Shown in pieces: positions 1-5,337 of a stretch of DNA of 5,338 nt. Within the stretch, counting starts at the first letter, position 1; each line of letters opens with the position of its first letter. Both the position numbers and the translations under genes were made by a program. Under the pieces are notes generated by a model. That model worked only from the letters and a program-made list of their open reading frames with translations. It did not search any database and was not told where the DNA came from. The stretch lies in the NCBI GenBank assembly GCA_007129695.1, contig SKVA01000232.1, forward strand, positions 1 through 5,338, given 5' to 3'. Source of the stretch: Spirochaetaceae bacterium. GTDB taxonomy: Bacteria > Spirochaetota > Spirochaetia > DSM-27196 > SLST01.

Positions 1-1
1 C

Positions 2-427
2 GAGAAGAAGCTCGACTACACGGTGATCGGGGATTCGGTGAACGTCGCGTCGCGCCTGGAGGGACTGACCAAGCGGTACGACGTCCCGATCGTGATCTCC
101 GAATCGGTGCGTCGAAAGATCGACGGGGTATACCCGACGCGCTTTCTGGATCGGGCGCGCGTGAAGGGACGCGACCTGGCTCTGGGCGTCTTCACGGTCG
201 CGCGTTCCCCGGGACAGCGCGTCCGCGACGCGTGGAAGCAGCACGACGACGCGATGGAGCTCTTCTACGCGCGCGACTTCGAAGCCGCGCGCGACGGGTT
301 CCGTCAGGTGCTTGCCGCGCTCCCGACCGACCGCCCGGCGGAACTGATGCTCCGCCAGTGCGAGGACCTGCTCCGGTCACCGCCCGATGATTCGTGGACC
401 GGCGAGATCACGATGCTCGAAAAGTAG
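2..427 (+). CDS. Class III adenylate cyclase, C-terminal part (5' end outside window)
   Basis: The open frame enters from the left edge and gives 141 residues before TAG. It starts in the catalytic core: LDYTVIGDSVNVASRLEG is the class III nucleotide cyclase signature. The Asp at 14-16 sits where adenine-specifying Asp is found in adenylate cyclases. The Asn (41-43) and the Arg four residues later (53-55) are the transition-state pair. The protein would convert ATP to cyclic AMP as a dimer. After the cyclase fold comes a helical, TPR-like tail (about residues 75-125, AMELFYARDFEAARDGF...), then a short end with SWTGEITMLEK, which resembles the ends of CHASE2- or HAMP-type bacterial cyclases. 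The sensor and any membrane segments lie outside the window. The C-terminus looks natural, not broken. The stop codon shares its G with the next gene's GTG. The family call is firm; the N-terminal domain type is unknown. Confidence 0.92.
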   Translation, partial: EKKLDYTVIGDSVNVASRLEGLTKRYDVPIVISESVRRKIDGVYPTRFLDRARVKGRDLALGVFTVARSPGQRVRDAWKQHDDAMELFYARDFEAARDGFRQVLAALPTDRPAELMLRQCEDLLRSPPDDSWTGEITMLEK

Positions 428-711
428 TGTTGGTCGACGCCTCCGAACTCGTTGACACACTTCTGGCGTTGAGAAAGAACTGGGAGTCCCATCGCGTGAC
501 GCAGCAGGAGGCCGAGCAGGTCTTCTTCAACCGCCCGCTGATCGTGGCCGATGACGTCAAGCACTCTGACGCGGAGCGCAGGTACTACGTGTTGGGCCAG
601 ACCGATGAGGACCGAGCGCTCTTCGTGGCTTTCACGGTGCGCGAGCAGCGCATTCGCGTGATATCGGCGCGTGACAGGAGTCGACGAGAGAGAAAGGTGT
701 ATCAGGGATGA
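427..711 (+). CDS. brnT: BrnT family type II toxin (ribonuclease-like)
   Basis: The gene codes for 94 residues from GTG at 427; TTG at 430 is an alternative. Three features place it in the BrnT (formerly DUF497) family, whose members are RelE-like ribonuclease toxins that inhibit translation. These are KNWESHRVTQQEAEQVFFNRP (residues 17-37), the D-x-KHS-x-AE-x-R-YY-LG segment (43-57) and the terminal ISARDRSRRERKVY (79-92). Length is normal for the family. The usual N-terminal F-x-W-D strand before the KNW motif is not visible: residues 5-16 read ASELVDTLLALR, so the first strand is diverged or damaged. The start overlaps the cyclase stop by one base, with no clear Shine-Dalgarno sequence, so translation may be coupled to the cyclase. 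The end overlaps the antitoxin start (ATGA), as is typical for brnTA operons. The family call is strong; activity is uncertain because of the N-terminus. Confidence 0.85.
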   Translation: MLVDASELVDTLLALRKNWESHRVTQQEAEQVFFNRPLIVADDVKHSDAERRYYVLGQTDEDRALFVAFTVREQRIRVISARDRSRRERKVYQG

Positions 712-947
712 AACAGATACCGAAGTTCAGGAACGAAGACGAGGAGCGGCGATTCTGGTCGGAGCACGATTCGACCGAGTATGTCGACTGGTCGAAGGCG
801 CGTCGGGTTGCCTTTCCCAATCTGAAGCCGTCGACGAAGCCGAATCGCTCTTCGGCCGCCGGCCGCATCCTGCGCACGGCCGACGGATATACGGTTCCTC
901 GCAGTACCGGGCTCAGTTCGATCTTGACCACGGCCCGTTCCGACTGA
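708..947 (+). pseudogene. brnA: BrnA/CopG-type antitoxin, truncated at residue 44 and ending in a chimeric tail
   Basis: The open frame has 79 codons from ATG 708, in ATGA overlap with brnT. Residues 1-44 (MKQIPKFRNEDEERRFWSEH, then DSTEYVDWSKARRVAFPNLKPSTK) match the N-terminal region of the CopG-like antitoxins paired with BrnT. In intact homologues STK leads straight into a beta strand (T-I-S-L-R-L-P) and a ribbon-helix-helix domain that binds the operon promoter. Here residues 45-79 are instead antisense translation of abiEii, so the DNA-binding and dimerisation domain is missing. The break falls at about 836-839. The remaining segment might still touch BrnT, but autoregulation by this protein should be lost. 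It is called a pseudogene because half the family domain is gone, although the frame itself is open and in phase. Confidence 0.8.
836..839. other. Junction joining the 3' ends of two truncated toxin-antitoxin genes
   Basis: On the plus strand, conserved BrnA sequence runs through the codon for Lys44 (837-839). On the minus strand, conserved AbiEii sequence (E-R-F-G-F) runs through the codon for Phe139 (838-836). The two overlap in GAAG, so the breakpoint cannot be placed more finely. Such a short shared stretch is what a deletion between convergent genes by microhomology would leave. The deletion would have removed the 3' half of brnA, any spacer, and the 3' half of abiEii. The junction is visible in the sequence; the deletion mechanism is inferred. 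Confidence 0.7.
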
Positions 948-1226
948 ACGAGAAGCTTGATGATAACATCCGTCCGACCCATCCGAGAGTACTGGACTTT
1001 CACGCTACCCAGGCGCCTGGTAATCGCGTTCCCTATGTCGGCCATCGCGGTCGAGATCTCCGAGAGCGACTCGTCGCGAGTTTTGATCGGGGTGTATACG
1101 AGGTCGATATCCACGGACAGGCGGGGCGTGTCCCGGTAGAAGAGGTTGATCGCAGTGCCGCCCTTGAGAGCAAAGCACTCCGCCGCGGCTACAATCGGGA
1201 GTACTCGAACGAGGAGTTCGACCTGC

Positions 1227-1991
1227 TCAGAGTACGGATTCTGTTTGTCCACCCTCGTCCTTCCCCGGCACCGTGATCGAGAACTCGTCGTCGAACGCCC
1301 CGCCTTTGACTATCTGGCGCTTGCCGGAGCCAAGATCGATCTTTGCCTTATCGATGTGACGATACCATGAATGCCTTTGCTCCCTCGCCATCCACAGAAA
1401 CAGCCGCTTTGCCTTCACCTGCCGACATTCCTGGAGCAGCGATTGGAGCAACGTGGGCTTGAGATTCGCCGCCCCTTCCATCATGAGCTGCGCTCGACCA
1501 ATCTCCTCTGCAGACGAAACCGTGCTGTTCAGTTCGAGAAACGCCCGTTCCGGAGAGGCGTATCTGACGGGCCAGTCCCAGGTGCCAAACGGGACGTCCT
1601 GAATGCCGAGTTCGAGATCGGCGAACGGACTACGCTTCATCTCGACCAACCTGGATGCATTCTGCACGTCGTTGATCCAGCCCGGCAGGTGCTTATCACT
1701 GTACAACAGAACCTCTGCTGTCCCTCCGAGTTCCAGGTAGTGCTGAAATCCATGGAACGCCAACGCGCTCAGGTGGCCGACGTGCAACCGGTATCCGAGC
1801 TCAGAAAGCGAGTAGACAACGGCCTGCCATTTCAACGCTGGTCCCGGCTTGCGGTACACTCCATGTGCAACCCCTTCGAGCTTCCCGGATCGGAGATAGT
1901 AGTCAACTGCGGGACGATCAAATCCATGGTCTTGAAGCCACGCCCTGTTTACGAGCAGGCCTTCCCGCAGAACCGCATCAAGAGCAGCCAC
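1227..1991 (-). CDS. abiEi: AbiEi family antitoxin / transcriptional autorepressor
   Basis: The protein has 254 residues and is complete. The N-terminal 50 residues (LVNRAWLQDHGFDRPAVDYY, then LRSGKLEGVAHGVYRKPG) form a winged helix-turn-helix of the AbiEi type, followed by the larger antitoxin domain. The C-terminal motif IDLGSGKRQIVKGGAFDDEF (about 217-236) and the downstream SITVP are hallmarks of the AbiEi_3 subgroup. AbiEi proteins counter the AbiEii nucleotidyltransferase toxin and repress their own promoter by binding inverted repeats. GTG at 1991 is chosen over the in-frame TTG at 1994 because GGAGG (1997-2001) lies at the ideal five-base distance from the GTG and only two bases from the TTG. 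The gene is the first of the operon and overlaps the truncated abiEii. Its codon use is more AT-rich than the flanking minus-strand genes, which suggests it arrived by transfer. It is an antitoxin whose own toxin is broken. Confidence 0.9.
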   Translation of the reverse strand: MAALDAVLREGLLVNRAWLQDHGFDRPAVDYYLRSGKLEGVAHGVYRKPGPALKWQAVVYSLSELGYRLHVGHLSALAFHGFQHYLELGGTAEVLLYSDKHLPGWINDVQNASRLVEMKRSPFADLELGIQDVPFGTWDWPVRYASPERAFLELNSTVSSAEEIGRAQLMMEGAANLKPTLLQSLLQECRQVKAKRLFLWMAREQRHSWYRHIDKAKIDLGSGKRQIVKGGAFDDEFSITVPGKDEGGQTESVL

Positions 1992-1996
1992 CAATT

Positions 1997-2001
1997 CCTC
2001 C
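1997..2001 (-). promoter_or_regulatory. Ribosome binding site deciding the abiEi start
   Basis: GGAGG on the minus strand is followed by AATTG and then GTG (1991-1989). The five-base gap fits GTG, and TTG at 1994 would be too close. Confidence 0.75.
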
Positions 2002-2031
2002 GTTTACAAATACATACAATTGCATACTTGA

Positions 2032-2046
2032 GCTATGCATCATAGC
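2032..2046. promoter_or_regulatory. Perfect inverted repeat over the -10 box, candidate AbiEi operator
   Basis: GCTATG-CAT-CATAGC has 6 bp arms and a 3 bp centre. It covers the -10 hexamer and the expected start site of the abiEi promoter. A repressor bound here would block polymerase. The assignment to AbiEi is inferred from the known autoregulation of that family. Confidence 0.5.
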
Positions 2047-2067
2047 CTATATGTAAACCGCTGTCAA
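2039..2067 (-). promoter_or_regulatory. Strong sigma70-type promoter of abiEi-abiEii
   Basis: On the minus strand a perfect TTGACA (2067-2062) is followed by exactly 17 bases and then TATGAT (2044-2039), one mismatch from consensus. The predicted transcription start is near 2032, giving a leader of about 40 bases before the GTG at 1991. The surrounding DNA is strikingly AT-rich for this genome. Inverted repeats overlap both hexamers, which suggests repression by AbiEi. Confidence 0.8.
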
Positions 2068-2073
2068 GTTTAC
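2053..2073. promoter_or_regulatory. GTAAAC-N9-GTTTAC inverted repeat over the -35 box
   Basis: The two 6 bp arms (2053-2058 and 2068-2073) enclose the -35 hexamer. The same GTAAAC box recurs at 2002-2007 (inverted), 2119-2124 and 2216-2221. A perfect 10 bp direct repeat, TGTAAACCGC, occurs at 2052-2061 and 2118-2127. This looks like a set of binding sites for one regulator, possibly AbiEi. Confidence 0.5.
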
Positions 2074-2086
2074 CTTATACAACAGC

Positions 2087-2105
2087 TGCATATTTATAGT
2101 ATGCA
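2087..2105. repeat. Inverted repeat TGCATA-N7-TATGCA
   Basis: Perfect 6 bp arms flank TTTATAG, about 20-40 bases upstream of the abiEi -35 box. It could be a further operator or just AT-rich sequence; no terminator-like U-tract follows it. Confidence 0.35.
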
Positions 2106-2279
2106 CAGACGTGAAGGTGTAAACCGCCAGAAGCTGAAGCTCTCGTGACGTTGTCCGAAGACTATGTGCGATCCGTTCGCGATCACGACCTTATCTTGGT
2201 GAGACCTTTCAGTACGTAAACTGCCTGGCCATAGCCCGGGCCCGGCCCAATCCGCGTCCTCACGGCCTTGGGATGCGCG

Positions 2280-2311
2280 GCCCATCCGCGTCCCTAAGGC
2301 CGCGGATGGGC
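2280..2311 (-). terminator. Hairpin over the GH20 stop codon, possible U-less terminator
   Basis: The arms GCCCATCCGCG (2280-2290) and CGCGGATGGGC (2301-2311) pair perfectly over 11 bp with a 10-base loop that contains the TAG stop codon (2294-2296). No T-run follows on the minus strand, so classical intrinsic termination is doubtful. It may protect the mRNA 3' end. Confidence 0.4.
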
Positions 2312-3859
2312 AGTGACCCCCAGAGCGGCGAACCGTTCGCGGTGGACCGCCAGGCGTTCCAGGAACGAACGGTAGCTGCGGTTCTCCTTCGCCGTCCAGA
2401 CCACCTCGGCGAGCGCCGCGGCGCGTGGGTAGGTCATGTAGTCCAGGCGGTCGCGGTCGGGGATATACTCGGTCCACAGCTGAGCCTGCGCGCCCAGCAC
2501 GTGGGTCGCCTGTTCTTCGGTTAACTCGGCGGGGATCGGCTCGTACGAGTAGACCTTGCCGGTCGGCAGGAACCCGCCGATCGTGAGCGGCTCCTCGTCG
2601 GTCGGCATATCCTGATAGTAGTCGAAGTACGTGTGCGTGTTCGACGCCATCACGACGTCGTGCCCCATCTTCGCGGCCTCGATCCCGCCGGCCTCACCTC
2701 TCCAGCTCATGACCGTCGCGCCGGGGGCGAGGCCCCCTTCCAGGATCTCGTCCCAGCCGAGCGTTCGCCGCCCCTTCGACTGGAGGAAGGCGTCCATGCG
2801 CCTGATGAACCAGCTCTGAAGCTCGTGCTCGTCGTGTACGCCGATCTCGCGCATCCGCTCCTGCACCCGCTTCGAGTGCGTCCACTGATACTTCGGAACC
2901 TCGTCACCGCCCACGTGGATGAAGAGGCTCGGGAAGATGTCGATGAGCTCGTCCAGGATCTGCTCCATCGCGCTCACCGTCGCCTCTTCGACGTTCAGGA
3001 TGTCCTGGCTGATCCCCCAGATCTCGCGGAGCCCGATCGGGTGGCCGGTACATCCCCACTCCGGGTACGCCGCGATCGCTGCCTGCATGTGGCCGGGCAT
3101 GTCGATCTCGGGCACCAGGACGACCTCGCGCTCGGCGGCGAAGCGGACCAGGTCGCGAAGCTCATCCTGCGTGTAGAAACCGCCGTGCGGCTTTCCATCG
3201 AACCGATGCGGCTTGTCGTTGAAGTGGCCGACGAGCGTCTCGTGCCGCAGCGACCCGACCTCGGTCAGCCGCGGGAAGCGCTTGATCTCGACGCGCCACC
3301 CCTGATCCTCGGTCAGGTGGAGGTGTATCCGGTTGTACCGGTGGAGCGCCGCCAGGTCCACGAAGCGCTTCACGTCGTCGATCGGGAAGAAGTGCCGGCA
3401 CACGTCCAGGTGCAACCCGCGCCACCGGAAGCGCGGCGCGTCGGCGATCGCGCAGCACGCGATGGCAAGCGGTCCTGCCGCTGCGCCGAGCGCCGACGGC
3501 GGCAGGAGCTGCCTGAACGTCTGCACCGCGCGCGCGAGTCCTTCGCGGTTTGCAGCATCCAGACGGCAGACGTCGGGCGCGACGTCGATCCGGTACGACT
3601 CGTCGGTGAAGCCCGCGTCGTCGTAGACCGGCGGGCCGCCTGCGGTCAGCACGATGCGCCGTGTCGGGTCCGCGGTAGCCGTGCCCGACGCGTCGACCGG
3701 TACGGTCAGACCGGCGGCCTTCAGGTACTCAGACACAAGCCGCGCGGCCGTCTCTGCCTCCGAGGAGGCCGCGACGATCCGCGTCTGTGAGTCCAGGGAG
3801 AAGCTCCCCTCGCGGGCGGTGTAGTCGCGTGGAGCCGGGATGATCTGGTGTGCTGCCAT
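2294..3859 (-). CDS. GH20 beta-N-acetylhexosaminidase, cytoplasmic
   Basis: The 521-residue protein removes terminal N-acetylglucosamine or N-acetylgalactosamine from glycans or chitooligosaccharides. It has an N-terminal alpha/beta GH20b-like domain (about 4-138) and then the catalytic barrel (about 143-490). Family residues are all in place: WRGLHLDVCRHFFP with substrate-binding Arg147, DMPGH with His257, HVGGDE with the catalytic Asp319-Glu320 pair of substrate-assisted catalysis, MSWRG with Trp386, YFDYYQ with Tyr414/415, and AQLWTEYI with Trp462 and Glu464. The start MAAHQIIPAPRDYTAREGSF aligns with how the N-terminal domain usually begins, leaving no signal peptide, so it probably acts on imported sugars. 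ATG 3859 has only a weak GGGG upstream. It lies 72 bp after the URO-D-like gene on the same strand, so one transcript is likely. It appears intact. The exact substrate cannot be read from the sequence. Confidence 0.95.
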   Translation of the reverse strand: MAAHQIIPAPRDYTAREGSFSLDSQTRIVAASSEAETAARLVSEYLKAAGLTVPVDASGTATADPTRRIVLTAGGPPVYDDAGFTDESYRIDVAPDVCRLDAANREGLARAVQTFRQLLPPSALGAAAGPLAIACCAIADAPRFRWRGLHLDVCRHFFPIDDVKRFVDLAALHRYNRIHLHLTEDQGWRVEIKRFPRLTEVGSLRHETLVGHFNDKPHRFDGKPHGGFYTQDELRDLVRFAAEREVVLVPEIDMPGHMQAAIAAYPEWGCTGHPIGLREIWGISQDILNVEEATVSAMEQILDELIDIFPSLFIHVGGDEVPKYQWTHSKRVQERMREIGVHDEHELQSWFIRRMDAFLQSKGRRTLGWDEILEGGLAPGATVMSWRGEAGGIEAAKMGHDVVMASNTHTYFDYYQDMPTDEEPLTIGGFLPTGKVYSYEPIPAELTEEQATHVLGAQAQLWTEYIPDRDRLDYMTYPRAAALAEVVWTAKENRSYRSFLERLAVHRERFAALGVTAHPRP

Positions 3860-3931
3860 GGCCCCACTATCTCATCGGTCGCCCGCTTTGTCGAGCGCGA
3901 AGCGGTCGGCCGCTCACGCCCCGACGTCGCG

Positions 3932-5164
3932 TCACGCGCTGCACACGTCCATCGCGATCGCGGCCCACTCGGCCAACCGCCGCGGCTCGCGCCGGACGGT
4001 GCTGATATCCTTCAGGATCAGTTCGAGCGGGCAGCCGTGGCGGTCGCAGATCTCGCGCGTCGCGACCAGATCGGCGCGCACCGCGTCGGCGTCGAAGAGG
4101 TCGAACGCCAGGAACGCTGGATTGGGCTTTCGGGAGAAGACGTAGTCGCCGCCGATCTCCGTCGCACCGCGTTCCTGATCGGTCCACGGGCTCATCGATA
4201 CCTTGCGGACGTTCGGGATCTTGCGGACCTCGGCCATCTTGCCGTCGAGCGGGTCGCAGCAGCCGTAGTAGACCAGGCCAAACCGCCCGCAGATCCGGCC
4301 CGCGTACGCGACCTCGAACTCGTCGAACATCGCAGGCGACACCGACCCGAGCATCTGCGCGAGGCCGAACATCCACCGGTCCTGCGTCCGCGGTCGCTCG
4401 GGGTCGTAGCCCGGCGCGGGCAGATCGTCGGTCCACGCGCCGGTGCAGTGGATGAGGCTCTGCTCGCCGCACAGGAGTCCCTGCTCCTGCAGCTGATCGA
4501 GCATCGACAGGTAGCCGGCCGTCATCCGCTCCAGAATCCCGTGGATCAGTTCGGGAGCGTCGATCATCGCGTAGAGCGCGTTCTCGATCCCCATCCACGT
4601 CGCGATCGGGTCCCACAGCGACAGGTAGGGATCGATGCCTTCGGACCGCACATCGAGCAGACCGTCGAACAGCTCATGCGCGACATCGATGCGCCGCGCG
4701 GTCTCCCGATCGTCGTGCGTTACCCTCGGCACCCGGATCTTCTGCAGATCGTCTGTGCTGACGAACTGGTTGTGGTAGTCGTGGCTGACCACGTCGTTCG
4801 TCGGGTCGGTCGTGCTCACCGACTCGTCGATCACGACGCCGAACCCTGAGTTCGTGACCGCCTTCGGTATCCTGACGAACGGTTCGACGACCATGTCGAC
4901 GCGGAAGTGCTCCCACTGGTAGAGCGTCCGGCGTAACCGCCGTTCGTAGCCGCGGCACTCGTCGTCTTCGCACTCAAGACGCATCCCGGGCTCGGCGTCG
5001 AGTTCGTTCCAGCACACCTGGTCGATCATCACCATCGGCCGGTCGGGACGTAAGGAGTTGAGCCTGCGCCACTCGGCACGCCGTTCCTCCTGGTCCGGGA
5101 GCTCCGCGATGCGCGCGACCTGTTCGGCCAGGCCTCTGATGACGGCTCTGTCATTCGTGTTCAT
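3932..5164 (-). CDS. URO-D superfamily protein of unknown substrate (corrinoid methyltransferase-like)
   Basis: The protein has 410 residues. A helix-rich N-terminus is followed by a barrel resembling the uroporphyrinogen decarboxylase / MtaA-MtbA methyltransferase superfamily: LWDPIATWMGIENALYAMID (184-201 area), LIHCTGAWTDDLPAPG (237-252), LVYYGCCDPLDGKMAEVRKI (297-316) and VSMSPWTD...GGDYVFSRKPNPAF (322-351). It is not the haem enzyme HemE: the N-terminal PVW-MRQAGR motif is absent and PMVMIDQVCWNEL stands in its place (43-55). His239/Cys240 and Cys302/Cys303 could form a metal site like the zinc centre of methylcobalamin:CoM methyltransferases, which is inference. Relatives of this type are often seen near carbohydrate genes but have no established reaction. 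It is probably co-transcribed with the GH20 gene. ATG 5164 opens the frame; no good Shine-Dalgarno sequence is seen, so the start is less sure than the family. Confidence 0.85.
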   Translation of the reverse strand: MNTNDRAVIRGLAEQVARIAELPDQEERRAEWRRLNSLRPDRPMVMIDQVCWNELDAEPGMRLECEDDECRGYERRLRRTLYQWEHFRVDMVVEPFVRIPKAVTNSGFGVVIDESVSTTDPTNDVVSHDYHNQFVSTDDLQKIRVPRVTHDDRETARRIDVAHELFDGLLDVRSEGIDPYLSLWDPIATWMGIENALYAMIDAPELIHGILERMTAGYLSMLDQLQEQGLLCGEQSLIHCTGAWTDDLPAPGYDPERPRTQDRWMFGLAQMLGSVSPAMFDEFEVAYAGRICGRFGLVYYGCCDPLDGKMAEVRKIPNVRKVSMSPWTDQERGATEIGGDYVFSRKPNPAFLAFDLFDADAVRADLVATREICDRHGCPLELILKDISTVRREPRRLAEWAAIAMDVCSA

Positions 5165-5231
5165 TGTTGTCGAGCATATCAGCAGTGCGCGCTCGTGTCA
5201 TCGTGATCGGAGTGACCGGTGAGGTTTTCTG

Positions 5232-5261
5232 GGCCCCCGGCTTCGCCGTCGCATCGGGGCC
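5232..5261 (-). terminator. GC-rich hairpin after the edge gene, possible terminator
   Basis: GGCCCC (5232-5237) pairs with GGGGCC (5256-5261), and a bulged G-C pair extends the stem. An alternative inner hairpin, CGGC-TTC-GCCG, lies at 5238-5248. It sits just beyond the stop codon of the edge gene. The downstream minus strand is CAGAAAACC, with no U-tract, so termination is only possible. Confidence 0.35.
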
Positions 5262-5265
5262 GGGT

Positions 5266-5337
5266 TCAGCTCTGCGGCTCGTCCGTAACCGCGTCGGCGC
5301 ACTCGCCGATCGTAGCGGTGATCCGGTCGGCCGCCTC
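5266..5337 (-). CDS. C-terminal end of an unidentified gene (5' part outside window)
   Basis: The minus strand has an open frame from the right edge to TGA (5268-5266), giving 23 residues (AADRITATIGECADAVTDEP, then QS). Nearly every codon ends in G or C, the same bias as the neighbouring minus-strand genes, which supports real coding. It ends about 100 bases upstream of the URO-D-like start and could belong to the same transcription unit. The fragment is too short to identify. Confidence 0.45.
   Translation of the reverse strand, partial: EAADRITATIGECADAVTDEPQS

Larger units (their letters stand above)
632..1252 (-). pseudogene. abiEii: AbiEii-type nucleotidyltransferase toxin, C-terminal half lost (native part 836-1252)
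   Basis: The frame starts at GTG 1252 with AAGGA five bases upstream and stays open for 206 codons. Residues 1-139 are clear AbiEii/AbiGii family, the toxins of type IV AbiE systems. Visible motifs are LKGGTAINLFYRDTPRLSVD (29-48, with the GG-T-A nucleotide-binding motif and catalytic Asp48 and Asp50 in D-I-D), the IKLLV lysine (99), KIELSPVLRGTVYP (110-123) and the conserved ERFGF (135-139). Full-length relatives continue into a helical C-terminal domain with a conserved D-x-Y-x-GK-x-x-A-A-x-x-R segment. None of this is present. Residues 140-206 are instead antisense translation of brnA and the end of brnT. The start overlaps the 3' end of abiEi by 26 bases, as in translationally coupled abiE operons. 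Half the fold and the fourth family motif are missing, so it is probably inactive. Confidence 0.82.
1992..2293. other. Noncoding control region between abiEi and the GH20 gene
   Basis: This stretch of about 300 bases holds the abiEi leader and promoter and five GTAAAC/GTTTAC boxes spread from 2002 to 2221. From about 2225 the composition switches abruptly from AT-rich to very GC-rich, with the palindrome CCGGGCCCGG at 2236-2245 and the hairpin at 2280-2311. I found no convincing gene in it; short frames such as the one starting at ATG 2101 (15 codons) have no support. The composition change near 2110-2230 may mark the edge of the acquired AbiE segment. Confidence 0.6.

Noticed and set aside
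394..426. Upstream GTG start for brnT at 394
   Set aside because: It would add 11 residues that overlap the conserved cyclase end and resemble nothing in BrnT; GTG 427 fits family length better.
452..480. TTGACA at 452-457 as a promoter for brnT
   Set aside because: It lies inside the coding region, has no -10 match at 16-18 bases, and the only in-frame start after it (496) would remove a quarter of the toxin.
1371..2045. Plus-strand frame of 224 codons
   Set aside because: It is antisense to abiEi, whose protein motifs, start and promoter are clear; no family resemblance in the plus-strand translation.
2101..2148. Small plus-strand frame of 15 codons starting at ATG 2101
   Set aside because: No ribosome site, no recognisable product, and it lies in the probable abiEi control region.
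3895..3920. Hairpin AGCGG-TCGG-CCGCT between the URO-D-like and GH20 genes as a terminator
   Set aside because: The stem is only 5 bp with no U-tract, and the two genes are close on one strand, so read-through is more likely.
2633..4849. Long plus-strand frames (385 codons at 2633-3790, 333 codons at 3848-4849)
   Set aside because: They lie antisense to the GH20 and URO-D-like genes, are rich in Arg, Pro and Ala without recognisable motifs, and are expected by-products of GC-rich coding DNA.
3932..5164. Haem biosynthesis enzyme HemE
   Set aside because: The N-terminal arginine/tryptophan substrate motif is missing, the length is greater than HemE, and no haem gene is nearby.
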